Of a DNA stretch of 64,000 nt, positions 55,341-64,000 are shown piece by piece. The position numbers were made by a program, and so were the translations under genes. This DNA comes from Microcyclospora pomicola (taxonomy: Eukaryota > Ascomycota > Dothideomycetes > Capnodiales), in NCBI GenBank assembly GCA_002786065.1, contig NHNY01000002.1:248001-312000 (forward strand), given 5' to 3'. The stretch's first letter is position 1. Every line of letters starts with the position of its first letter. The notes under the pieces were generated by a model that ran no database searches, had not been told where the DNA came from, and saw only the letters and a program-made list of their open reading frames with translations.

Positions 55341-57347
55341 ATGGACTTCAGACGATTGTCCAAGGCGATGCCTGCTCTGGGTGGCAATGCCACTTCTACC
55401 GAGCCTTTGAGCCTCACCGAAATGTCCCCGAATATCCTGGAGGCTCTGATCCCGGGCTACAGTATCTTGTCACGAACGATCGCGGCGTACCTCGGCGTCG
55501 ACATTTCCATCTTCGTGACCATTGGTGCCATCCTCTTCGCCGTGGCCAAAGGAGGACAGTATCTGACCTCACGCATCGAGCAGGCGTTCCGCTGGGCGTT
55601 CATCTCCTCCGTCTACATCGACGAGCACGATGATCTGTTCGACATGGTCATGGCCTGGCTCGCGGCGAACCAGACGTCAACATCCCGCAGTCGCACCATG
55701 CGAGCCAAGACTCAGCGAGGCTCGGGCGCAGACGATGCGTACGACGCCGCGGCTGACGATGCGGTCGATGAGAACGGGCTGTTCAACTTCAACAAGTGGT
55801 CGGCGCGGACACCCCCGCGCTTCGAGCCCTACTACGGTCGACAGTTCGTCTGGCATGAGGGACGCGTGTTCTGGTTCCGTCGCTCGCGCCGGCCGAATGA
55901 AGGCCAGCGAGTGCAGGTGAGTTTCGGTGGTGGCGTGTCAGAAGACGATATCATTCAGCTCGACTGTATCGGGTGGAGTATCGAACCTCTGAAGAATCTG
56001 CTACGTGCCGTGCGAGGCTGGTCGTTGAATCGAACCCGCTTCTCCACCACGATCCGTCATCCCACGCCCAAGGAGCGGGCACGGTTTATGGGTTCCTGGT
56101 CGAGGACTACAGCACGACCCTCAAGGCCAATGGAAACGGTGATCCTCGACGAGGCGCAGAAGAATATGATCATCAACGATATGAATGAGTACTTACACCC
56201 GGCGTCTACGAAGTGGTATGCGACCAGGGGTATCCCATATCGCAGGGGTTACCTGTTCCATGGCCCACCCGGTACTGGAAAAACGTCACTGAGCTTCGCC
56301 TTGGCCGGGATTTTTGGGCTAGAAATCTACGTGATCAGCCTGCAGGAGCCTACACTGACAGAGGGGGAGCTGATGCAACTTTTCAACGGCTTGCCGCGAC
56401 GATGTATCGTGCTGCTCGAAGATGTAGACGCAGCAGGCCTCGTGCGCGATGGAAGCAGCGGTGACAAGGATGCAGAGGCGAAGAAGCGGAGAGGCAAGAA
56501 GGACAAGAAGGACAAGAAGGACGATAGCAAGGAGGGCGCAAAATCGAAAGACGGCGAACAGGAAAAAGCCAAGCCCACCACTTCTAAGCCTGACGAGGAA
56601 TACACCCTTAAGGACCTGGCGAAGGAGCTCAAAGCCCTCGGTAGTGGCAGCAGCAGCGGTGGTGGTGGCGCATCAGGACCTCGACGACGCAACGGCGCCG
56701 CCTCCACCAACGATTCCTCCAACTCCAAGGACGGCAATGGCATTTCGCTGTCCGGCCTCCTGAACGCGATCGACGGGGTCGCCACCCACGAAGGCCGCGT
56801 CCTGATCATGACCAGCAATCACCCGGAAAAGCTTGACCCGGCTCTCGTCCGACCGGGCCGTGTAGATCGCAAAGTCGGCTTCCGGCTGGCGATGAAGACG
56901 CAGATCCGCGAGCTGTTCGTGCGTATGTACGAGCAGGATGCCGAGCATGGTGCTTTCCTCGCGAGCAACGGCGGCATCTCGGCCAAGACGAAAGCCACGC
57001 CATCAGCCAAAGCGAACGGCCGCGTGATCTCGCCGTACCTGCGCGCCGATGAGCGCGATGAACTCGCCGACCTCTCGCGCGTGGAGCTCGAGAAGCTTGC
57101 GGCGGCGTTTGCGGAAAAGGTTGAGGATGATACGTTCACGCCTGCTGAGATTCAGGGGCTGCTAATGCGGTATAAGAAGGAGCCGCGTTCGGTGCTTGGT
57201 GTGGTGCATGAGTGGGCGAAGGAGACGTTGCGGGAGAAGGAGGAGCAGTCGAGGGTTGCAGAGGTTGAAGATGGCGAGGGAGATGAGGACGAGAAAGAAC
57301 AAGAAGAAATGGAAAATGGAGATGAGCAGGCGAAGGGGAAAAAGTGA
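55341..57347 (+). CDS. BCS1-like AAA ATPase
   Basis: Intronless frame of 668 residues. A single hydrophobic segment at about 53-70 (ISIFVTIGAILFAVA) followed by charged residues fits the BCS1-type N-terminal membrane anchor. The BCS1 N-domain runs to about 270 (HEGRVFWFRR, RGWSLNRTRF, FMGSWSRTTARPSRPMETVILD). The AAA module has Walker A GPPGTGKT at 308-315, Walker B CIVLLEDVD at about 355-363, and the SRH/arginine-finger region MTSNHPEKLDPALVRPGRVD. Between Walker B and SRH lies a long Lys/Glu/Ser/Gly-rich insert (about 372-460). Yeast Bcs1 translocates the folded Rieske protein across the inner mitochondrial membrane. This copy, with insert and Glu-rich tail, is more likely one of the fungal Bcs1 paralogues than the true ortholog. 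Confidence 0.88.
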   Translation: MDFRRLSKAMPALGGNATSTEPLSLTEMSPNILEALIPGYSILSRTIAAYLGVDISIFVTIGAILFAVAKGGQYLTSRIEQAFRWAFISSVYIDEHDDLFDMVMAWLAANQTSTSRSRTMRAKTQRGSGADDAYDAAADDAVDENGLFNFNKWSARTPPRFEPYYGRQFVWHEGRVFWFRRSRRPNEGQRVQVSFGGGVSEDDIIQLDCIGWSIEPLKNLLRAVRGWSLNRTRFSTTIRHPTPKERARFMGSWSRTTARPSRPMETVILDEAQKNMIINDMNEYLHPASTKWYATRGIPYRRGYLFHGPPGTGKTSLSFALAGIFGLEIYVISLQEPTLTEGELMQLFNGLPRRCIVLLEDVDAAGLVRDGSSGDKDAEAKKRRGKKDKKDKKDDSKEGAKSKDGEQEKAKPTTSKPDEEYTLKDLAKELKALGSGSSSGGGGASGPRRRNGAASTNDSSNSKDGNGISLSGLLNAIDGVATHEGRVLIMTSNHPEKLDPALVRPGRVDRKVGFRLAMKTQIRELFVRMYEQDAEHGAFLASNGGISAKTKATPSAKANGRVISPYLRADERDELADLSRVELEKLAAAFAEKVEDDTFTPAEIQGLLMRYKKEPRSVLGVVHEWAKETLREKEEQSRVAEVEDGEGDEDEKEQEEMENGDEQAKGKK

Positions 57348-57938
57348 GCAGTCACGCTGTCAGATGCGTCAAATGCCAGAGGAAGTAGACGTGAAGCAAT
57401 GATTAAACTGAAAAGATGGTGAAATGGCTCCAACTTCACTCCTCAGTGCTGCAAGCGCGAACATGATCCGCATGAAGATCATGAAAGATGACCAGTGGGA
57501 TGATTGGGGTCTGCTGCATCCATATCATATAATACAGAGATGCATATCCTAGTCCACGAGCTCCCAGAATCTGTTCGGCCCACTAGCTACTTAACATCTA
57601 GTCATACTGCGCTCAGAACCGTCTACAAGTAGAAATTGCTTGTAGCACGTACACTGACTTTCATAGTGGAGGGAGATTTCCGTACTAATTATCGAGCCCT
57701 TTCCAGCACAGGTCTTCCTTCGAGCGCAATTCGATGGTCTATGGACCGGGTTCGAAGGGAAGTCCAAGCGAGCTGCTGGCGCCTGATGATGCTGAAACTG
57801 CAAGTGATACAGCTGCTTCATGGCGTGTGCATTCTGAAAGGGTCGCTTGGTATGGCTACCACGCCACGGATATGTTATCTGAGGAACACTCTTCATGAGT
57901 TTGGACGACAGTCCTACTCCCGCCAAGGATGAGCTTGT
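57348..57938. other. convergent 3' spacer, BCS1-like - RWD-like
   Basis: 591 bp between the stop codons of two converging genes. No supported gene. Confidence 0.55.
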
Positions 57939-58549
57939 TCACAGGCGATCGTCCAGTCCAGTCCATCCCATCGCCTTCCGCCACCAGTCGAAAACCCCTC
58001 GGCGCCGCATCTGCTCGCCGAAGTCCCGCACCGCATCCGTCTCAAACAGACCTTGACGCAGTAATCCCGCGTCCCCGTCGAAACCTCCCTCCCGAGCCAA
58101 AGCAGCCGGCCGACTCACGAGCTGGAAATCCTTGTAGCGCAGTTTCTTCCCAGGAATATGTAAGACTCCGTTCATGTTCAAGCACCGTCTCCTCTCAGGG
58201 AAAAGGAGAGAAAGAGATGGCGGGATGGGATGCTCTCGCCCAAGGTATGACAACTTACCTGGACAACGCTCACCCACTCCTCTACCCCAGCCGCGCCGCC
58301 TTCGACGTACATGATCCCTGGACAGCCGCCGCTGCGCAACAGTACATACACATCGTGGGTGGACGCCGCTTGTCGCAGCTTGGCCACTTTCTTGCGCGAC
58401 GTGATGTGGTGCGTGCGGATGAGGGCGTGGGCGAGCCGCGGCGTGGGAAGGGGCATACGCTTTTTGTGGTCCAGTGCGGTGGTGGATGGTTGGAGATTTA
58501 CCTCAGGGGCTTTCTTTCTTGGTGTCAAGATTGTTGCTGGACGAAGCAT
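57939..58549 (-). CDS. short RWD/Prp3-C-type (DUF1115-like) protein, possibly partial
   Basis: Exons 58549-58259 and 58145-57939 across a 113-bp intron (GTAAGT...GGAAG) give 165 residues. The core, LAHALIRTHHITSRKK..., then GGCPGIMYVEGGAAGVEEWV and LRYKDFQLVSRP, resembles the C-terminal domain of RWDD2-type proteins (related to Prp3 C-terminus): a His-His-x-x-Ser-x-x-Lys helix, a PG-I-x-x-EG strand and an EEW helix. The tail RGVFDWWRKAMGW is like that of fungal members. The N-terminal RWD domain expected in full-length relatives is not visible upstream, because in-frame stops precede the ATG at 58549. So the gene may be a short form, a truncated copy, or have an upstream exon I cannot see. 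The acceptor has a weak pyrimidine tract. Function unknown; the overlapping 239-codon frame on the plus strand is judged a shadow. Confidence 0.6.
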
Positions 58550-59075
58550 GCCAAGCTTTCGAATGGTGTGGAGTCAGAGCTGCCGCAGCTTCACCTCCGG
58601 CCGAGAGTGACGACGGCCGTCAGGACAACGACAACAACACCGCCATGACATACAGTCTAGCATGAGATCGTTGCATCCTCTAATCTAATCTCGTCTCCAA
58701 CACTATCAGAATGTAACAATGCCCATGAGCGGACAACGTGGACGACATGCCGCTGCATATGGCAGACATGACCTCCCCACCACGTTCCGGCACATGCTCT
58801 GCCATTGGAGGAAGCGTGCCTGAGAAAGTTGAACGACTTCAGCGTCATTTTGCTTTCCGACCTTCCGCTTTTCGTGATGATCACGACTGGATAGACGGGC
58901 AGAACATGCCGCGCTCGTAACTAGCAGCATCATCACAGTGCATGCATTTGACCTGGTTAAGTACAATACCTGCTTCCGATTCCTCCTCTTCCTTTTGTTG
59001 TCATCCTACATTCATCCATAAGGTACTTCTCAACTCAGAACCGCAAGGCAGCGGACCTCCCACCAAGCATCAACC
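58550..59075. other. divergent spacer, RWD-like - AIM6-like
   Basis: 526 bp between start codons. No supported frame; the right end is a T/C-rich leader (TTCCTCTTCCTTTTGTTGTCATCC) before the AIM6-like gene. Confidence 0.5.
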
Positions 59076-60032
59076 ATGCTCTCCACCGCCATCCTCGCCC
59101 TGGCCTGCGCATTCGCGAGCAGCACCATCGCGCAATCCGACATCCCCCTCTCCCACCCGTTGCAGAAGATCCTCTCGCACGCCCAACAAGGCCCAGCCTA
59201 CACCTACCCGACGGACCTGACGCAGGGCATCGTCCCGAAGGCCTTCCACAGCCACAACGACTACTGGCGGCCAATCCCCTTCTACTCGGCGCTGTCGGTC
59301 GGCGCGATCAGCGTCGAAGCCGACGTCTGGCTGTACAACGGCACGCTGCACGTCGGCCACGAGGAGTCCGCGTTGACCAACTCGCGCACGTTCGCCTCGC
59401 TGTACATCAACCCCATCCTCGACGTCCTGCGCCGCCAGAACCCCAACTCGTCGTTCTTGACCAACGGCCCAACGCGGAACGGCGTCTACGATACCGCGGG
59501 CGGACAGACACTGTATCTGTTCGTGGACGTCAAGACGGACGGTCCCACTACGTGGCCGTACGTAGTGAAGGCGTTGAAGCCGCTGCGGGACGCGGGCTAC
59601 TTGACGTGTTACAATGGCAGCGGCCAGGGCGTGACGGCAGGGCCAGTGACCGTGATTGGGACAGGAAACACACCCTTGAATCAAGTGCAGGGAGTCGCGC
59701 CGCGCGATTACTTTTGGGACGCGCCGATTCCCACATTAGGCACGACGTTCAGCAACATCACTTCGGAGGTATCGCCAATCGCATCGACCGACTTCGCCGT
59801 GCAATTTGGAAGCGTGCGGAACGAGACGTTCAACGCATCGCAGTTGGCGTTGTTGGAAGAGCAGGTGGCGACAGCACATGGCAAGGGCATCATGGTGCGA
59901 TACTGGGACCAGCCAGGCTGGCCGGTCGGGACACGGAATGGAATCTGGCGGACACTGTGGAGCGCTGGTGTGGACCTGCTGAACGTCGACGATTTGGGGG
60001 CGGCGGCCAACTTCTGGCAGAACCGGGGTTAG
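59076..60032 (+). CDS. AIM6: secreted AIM6-like protein, PLC-like phosphodiesterase fold
   Basis: Intronless frame of 318 residues with a signal peptide (MLSTAILALACAFASSTIAQ). The chain has HSHNDY at 58-63, VEADVW at 80-85 and LHVGHEE near 92. These are the His/Asn/Glu/Asp positions of PI-PLC/glycerophosphodiesterase-like TIM barrels as found in AIM6-family proteins. VDVKTDG and a C-terminal VDLLNVDDL strand complete the barrel. Several N-glycosylation sequons (NGT, NSS, NGS, NIT, NET, NAS) support secretion. Yeast AIM6 was named from a mitochondrial-inheritance screen; its biochemical role is unknown, so no substrate is assigned. The GC-rich third codon position is stronger here than in neighbours. 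Confidence 0.88.
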   Translation: MLSTAILALACAFASSTIAQSDIPLSHPLQKILSHAQQGPAYTYPTDLTQGIVPKAFHSHNDYWRPIPFYSALSVGAISVEADVWLYNGTLHVGHEESALTNSRTFASLYINPILDVLRRQNPNSSFLTNGPTRNGVYDTAGGQTLYLFVDVKTDGPTTWPYVVKALKPLRDAGYLTCYNGSGQGVTAGPVTVIGTGNTPLNQVQGVAPRDYFWDAPIPTLGTTFSNITSEVSPIASTDFAVQFGSVRNETFNASQLALLEEQVATAHGKGIMVRYWDQPGWPVGTRNGIWRTLWSAGVDLLNVDDLGAAANFWQNRG

Positions 60033-60153
60033 TCGCTTACGGCTCATGTGATATATGATAATGATCAACACTCGATAGAAGATAGGCACGACGAGCTATA
60101 AGCATGTCTGCGGCCAAGGTCGCACCTTGCTGGTATGCGAAACCCCTGTACCC
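60033..60153. other. short convergent spacer
   Basis: Only 121 bp separate the stop codons of the AIM6-like gene and QTRT2, so the 3' untranslated regions probably overlap. Confidence 0.6.
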
Positions 60154-61650
60154 CTAGTTGCGCTCTACTTTCTCTCCTGATGGAGGTGTTGCAAGGGCTG
60201 CAAGGCTTTCGTCCAACACAGACCATGGAGCGGGGTTTTGCTTTACTTCTCCAGGCTTTGTTGACTTCCGCTCGTAGCCTCTCACCCTGGTATGTTGTGT
60301 CAGCTGATACATGCATTGCACGCATGATGTAGTGGCGTACCGTGGTCCTAATCCTGTCTTTTCCGGCAGCTTAGCCTCATATCGCCTTTCAAAGTCTAGC
60401 ACGTCCTCATTGAACGTCCCAGCAGCTATACTCTCCCGGGCCGCTGCGAAAAACAAGTCCATGACGTGGTGATTGTGGACTTGCAGTAGCAACCAGCCGG
60501 TCATTTCTTTGGCGTTCAGGAGGTGGTGAATGTATGCGCGATGATGGTCGGTGCATGCGTGGCAATGGCATCCTGCCACCAAAGGAGAGAGGTCCATTGC
60601 ATGGACCATTGACCACATGTCGGTTCCCAGCGCATCGGGACTACCTGTGCCATTTCGTATTGGTGTGGCAGACGACGTCCGAGGGCGGAACTCGAAATTT
60701 AACGCGATTCCAGCGTCGGTGGCTGAGGTGATGAAGGGAACGGTGAAGAGGTCGATGCCCAGCTCAATCTGACGCAAGACTTCATGTGGAGTCTCAGGCG
60801 TAGTAAAAGCCAGTCGTGGAAGCTGTTGGAGTGGTACAGGCAGGTCGTGTAAGGAGTCCAGGCTATAGACAGCCAGTCCTGAGATATCACCGACTGGCGC
60901 ATCGATAAGCTGCTCGATGTAGTACTGCTGCCGGGCGCATGAGACTGGTAATAACGGTGCGAAGAGCTTTGCTTGCGAGTTCATACGCGACGCTCCTTTC
61001 CGTGCAAGATGTCCCTTCATCCAATCGATGCTGCGATCCACGGCTTTTTCTACCCTCTTCGACCCTAGTGCTCTTCCATATGGTATATCACCTAGTCCGA
61101 CGACGATATCTGGACGCAGAGCTTCTACAGCTCCAGCATAGTCTCCGGCACGCAATGGCCGAAACCCCACTGCTGTTGAAACGGAAATCGTGGAGTTCGT
61201 GTTCGGGTTGGCAGCTGGCGCCAGCACCGGTGTTGCCCGTCTTGCGCCCAGCACACATATCGCACGATCCGTGAGGGCAACGAATCGACGCAGAGGAGAT
61301 GTACCATCCTGCGAAGGGAAAGTGTAGAGTGGAGGTGCTGCGGTCGGCGCTCGTTCTATGACTTGAGAACTATGAGTGAGGATACCAAGTCAGCGTCACG
61401 CTGGCGCATGCGAGCAAGGATGGTACGCACAGTCTTCAAGCCCCATGTAGACTCCTACGAGGTTGGTGTCCCGGGCGAATGTGTCTGGCGAGATATGCGG
61501 GATTACACCACGCGAGGTAACGCCAATATAGTGTGGTGTCTCGATGCATGTTCGTTCTGGTGCGAACTTGAGCCGTCCGAGTCGTGGGCCCACATGATCT
61601 GTGGTGGTTTTGCAGGTGAATTCGAACAGTGCGTCTGCAGGGTGAACCAT
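60154..61650 (-). CDS. QTRT2: queuine tRNA-ribosyltransferase accessory subunit 2
   Basis: Exons 61650-61431 and 61361-60154 with a 69-bp intron (GTGCGT...CTCAAG) give 475 residues. The junction yields VYMGLEDFIERAP. N-terminal marks are GPRLGRLKF, ETPHYIGVTSRGVIPHISPD and the TIM-barrel strand DIVVGLGDIPYG; later come GLAVYSLDSL, RLAFTTPETPHEVLRQIELGIDLF and the zinc site CHCHACTDHHRAYIHHLL. The C-terminus is a helical, dimer-forming part. Eukaryotic queuine transferase is a Qtrt1-Qtrt2 heterodimer that replaces guanine 34 of Asp, Asn, His and Tyr tRNAs with queuine; Qtrt2 is the non-catalytic half. The gene implies that this fungus salvages queuine. An in-frame ATG at 61701 would add 17 residues; I prefer 61650 because the region between the two has no family match. 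Confidence 0.93.
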
Positions 61651-61891
61651 CTTTACGGTACCCTGCTTGTGGTGGCAGACTGCAGTGTGTCGATCGCGCA
61701 TCTCGAGAGTGATGCCCGCGAGTCACAACCATTCCGACATTCCTTATCGATAGACAGAGCTGGAGCCTCAATAATGTTCCGTCCCATGCCAAGACAAAAC
61801 CGGCTTGGGCAGCAAGTGTCGACCACTTCACGACAACGTGTTGCTAGGCTTTCCCAGGTCACTGTCATCACCGAATCGCAACTCAACCAGC
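61651..61891. promoter_or_regulatory. short bidirectional promoter QTRT2/thymidylate kinase
   Basis: Only 241 bp lie between the two divergent start codons, so the two transcripts must share promoter DNA. No TATA box seen. Confidence 0.5.
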
Positions 61892-62551
61892 ATGGTACCC
61901 GATCGCGGTCAGTTGATTGTATTTGAAGGTCTGGATCGCTCTGGAAAGTCAACACAATGTGCCCGTCTCGTGGAGCATCTCCGTAAGGATGGCAGAACCG
62001 TTGAGCATCTACGTTTCCCAGACCGGACCACGCCCATAGGACTGATGATCAACAACTACCTCAGTGGTGAGAGCCAACAGGAGGATCATGTCATACACCT
62101 CCTATTCTCCGCCAACCGGTGGGAGCGCGCACAGTCGATCGAAGACCGGATCAAGCAGGGCGCAACCGTGGTCATCGATCGTTACTACTACTCTGGCTGC
62201 GTCTACTCGGCAGCCAAGCAGAACCCTGCCATGAGTCTGGAATGGTGTCGCCATCCAGATGTTGGGCTTCCTCGCCCAGATCTATGCCTCTTCCTCGATA
62301 TTGCCGCTGAAGAGGCGGCGAGGCGGGGTGGATTCGGCACAGAACGATATGAGAAACAGGAGATGCAAGATCGCGTTCGCGCTTTATTCGCAGACCTACG
62401 CACTCATTCAGACGAAGCGGAAGACATCACCGTAATTAATGCCGGAAAGTCTATTGAGGAGGTGGAAAAGTCCATTCACAATGCCATCAACAGCATGTCC
62501 AGTGTGATCGACGGGCAAACTCCCGAGCTCCGCCGTGTTCGACCCTGGTGA
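61892..62551 (+). CDS. CDC8: thymidylate (dTMP) kinase
   Basis: Intronless frame of 219 residues. It phosphorylates dTMP to dTDP, the step shared by de novo and salvage dTTP synthesis. The P-loop GLDRSGKST is at residues 13-21, the DRY-type motif is in VIDRYYYSG, RFPDRTTPIG contacts the base, and the lid segment includes GGFGTERYEKQEMQ. Length matches yeast Cdc8 (216). I chose ATG 61892 because the P-loop then starts at residue 13 as in the family; the frame is open to 61805 but that extension overlaps the divergent promoter. NDK1, the next enzyme in dTTP synthesis, is also in this window (43.8 kb), but far away and unlinked in arrangement. Confidence 0.95.
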   Translation: MVPDRGQLIVFEGLDRSGKSTQCARLVEHLRKDGRTVEHLRFPDRTTPIGLMINNYLSGESQQEDHVIHLLFSANRWERAQSIEDRIKQGATVVIDRYYYSGCVYSAAKQNPAMSLEWCRHPDVGLPRPDLCLFLDIAAEEAARRGGFGTERYEKQEMQDRVRALFADLRTHSDEAEDITVINAGKSIEEVEKSIHNAINSMSSVIDGQTPELRRVRPW

Positions 62552-63048
62552 GAGCGGCGCATCATCTATTTCGTCACTTTCCTGGACCCACCCCTACTCA
62601 GCACGGTCATGTCGCACATTGCTCAGGAATGCGGGATGCGGTCACCTCTGCAGCCTCCATGACACCTGAGCTACCGCACTACTATCCGGTCACTCACGCA
62701 CGTCAGGAACACACTTGTCAACATTCTCTGCCATGCCAATGCACAGTCCTGGAGGACGACGGGAACGAGATCCTTGTCACTTCGTGCTGGGTCGAGAGTC
62801 ATTATCGAGTGCAGGGTACGACCTGCTGGAAGGCATGCGGCGACGATACAGCGATCTCCGACTGGGTACAGTCTTTTGCCCATCTGATTTTGGACGAAAT
62901 CAAAGGCAAGAACACCCGCATCGACGATGTCGGCACGGATGCGTCGATGTCAGCACGAATGTTCCGATGGCTGGAAACCCGGCTAAAGAGACGAGCACGC
63001 GAGCTACGACAACACCAGTACTGGGATTACCGTCATCCTGCAGACTAG
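62548..63048 (+). CDS. doubtful hypothetical protein downstream of thymidylate kinase
   Basis: A 166-codon frame begins 4 bp before the thymidylate kinase stop. Its second half has a plausible composition and third-position C/G bias (for instance AISDWVQSFAHLILDEIKG and MFRWLETRLKRRARELRQ, two likely helices). The first half reads like untranslated sequence. A start at an internal ATG near 62659 is possible, or an exon of a spliced gene. No family recognised. Confidence 0.25.
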   Translation: MRAAHHLFRHFPGPTPTQHGHVAHCSGMRDAVTSAASMTPELPHYYPVTHARQEHTCQHSLPCQCTVLEDDGNEILVTSCWVESHYRVQGTTCWKACGDDTAISDWVQSFAHLILDEIKGKNTRIDDVGTDASMSARMFRWLETRLKRRARELRQHQYWDYRHPAD

Positions 63049-64000
63049 GTGTTATTACCACGTTACGGATGTACAGCTACAGTACCAAGCAAAAGCGGTC
63101 GAGACTAGCTGAACGCATCAAGCACCCTAACGTCGAAGGGATTCAGCCTCAGGGCCATGTCTCCTTTCACGTCATTCGTGGTCATGGCGAACATCCACAA
63201 AGCGACTCTGTATCGTTGTAGATAATTTCACTTGCAGCACGATGATCTGAGAAGCAGCGCACGGTGATAGCACGTCATTTGATATGTGACATGTGGTCGA
63301 TGCACTCTGGGCAACGGTCCTGATGAGATAATCTTGGACGGCGGCTCTGAAGTCATTGTGGACAAGGATACCAAAGCTACGGACTTCGGCACCTGCACAT
63401 CGACTTCGGTGTAAATGAGCATTAGGCCGTCGAGGACATGTACCACACGGCGCGGTCGGTCGCTACCAGCATCTGGGGGAACGCCAACCTGTCGTCCGCA
63501 GGGGTCGACATCACCATGTTGCGATGCAATCGTTGGGCCTTGGCATATGTCTTTGGGGTCACGATACGTCAGAAAGAATGGGCCCTGTCGAACTTACGAC
63601 GTGAATCTTCACTGCACTTCGCGACGTCACGTAGCCCTTGCTGATTCTCGTTCACTCGTTGTCATGGAGCATACTACTCGGTAAACTCTGGCAAGAAGCG
63701 CGCGGTGTCTCTCGTCACATACCGCTGAAGCATAACCGTTATCGAGGCGTTGGTCGGCGTCCCTCGCACCATCGCCCACGCTGGCACTTAAGCACTCCAG
63801 GGTCGCCGTCGACGTCGGCGGTAGGAAAGAAAAAGGTTGGATTGGCGAAGATCCCTCCCGCATCAGCCTCTCAGGGTCCCACACTCCACACTCGCCGCAT
63901 TTCCCACGTCAAGATCTGCATCCGATTGTTGCGGCTTTCCGACTATCGCTAGGTATCGCTCCAATCAGCTCTCTTTCGATGATCCGGGCGAGGCTGTTCA
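63049..64000. other. right-end stretch without recognised gene
   Basis: The final 950 bp show only short overlapping frames on both strands. The T/C-rich last 250 bp could be the promoter of a gene beyond the window. Confidence 0.45.

Noticed and set aside
57929-58648. 239-codon plus-strand frame
   Set aside because: The minus strand over the same bases carries recognisable RWDD2/Prp3-C motifs and a sensible splice; the plus-strand protein has no domain.
61363-61926. 187-codon plus-strand frame
   Set aside because: Antisense to QTRT2 exon 1 and its promoter; no motif of its own.

Overview
This window looks like a nuclear chromosome segment of a filamentous ascomycete. Introns are short (52-197 bp, mostly 52-75) with GTAAGT/GTATGT-type donors. 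Two genes encode Zn2Cys6 transcription factors with the fungal middle homology region, and there are fungal-type secreted proteins (chloroperoxidase-like, CAP, AIM6-like). Base composition is moderate GC with pyrimidine-rich leaders. A Dothideomycete of the Mycosphaerella kind is my guess from gene style only; nothing in the sequence proves it. I see 23 protein-coding genes I can support and one doubtful one. I find no tRNA, rRNA, CRISPR array or intact transposon.

Layout: 1-5.7 kb is gene-poor. At 6.5-9.4 kb lies a Zn2Cys6 regulator behind a long pyrimidine-rich leader. The stretch 9.4-14.3 kb is again gene-poor, with a Z-DNA-prone tract, a G-quadruplex motif and a 19-G run. A dense housekeeping block fills 14.4-34.2 kb: Gtr1/RagA GTPase, cysteinyl-tRNA synthetase, a DUF1772 membrane protein, tRNA-splicing endonuclease Sen2, an auxilin-like Swa2, a small secreted protein, a third-type ATP-dependent DNA ligase, an SDR-fold protein, nucleoporin Pom34 and E2 enzyme Ubc7. 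After a 3.1 kb gap come a heme-thiolate peroxidase (37.3 kb), the histone chaperone/HAT subunit Hat2, a second Zn2Cys6 regulator, nucleoside diphosphate kinase and ER glucosidase II alpha (45-48 kb). The right third is looser: a CAP/PR-1 secreted protein with a Ser/Thr/Lys repeat stalk, an NmrA-like protein, a BCS1-like AAA ATPase, a partial RWD/Prp3-C-type protein, an AIM6-like secreted protein, the queuine transferase accessory subunit Qtrt2 and thymidylate kinase.

Functionally the genes are mostly unrelated housekeeping functions: amino-acid signalling, tRNA charging, splicing and modification, clathrin uncoating, ER quality control and ERAD, nuclear pore, chromatin, and nucleotide metabolism. 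Several are arranged head to head over short shared promoters (POM34/UBC7, HAT2/regulator, QTRT2/thymidylate kinase). I see no biosynthetic cluster, defence island or virus-like element. The points most worth a second look are the extra DNA ligase with a conserved C-terminal block, the two-start (probably dual-targeted) cysteinyl-tRNA synthetase, the genes with coding micro-exons, an SDR protein without its catalytic motif, and a perfect 12-bp hairpin upstream of the BCS1-like gene.
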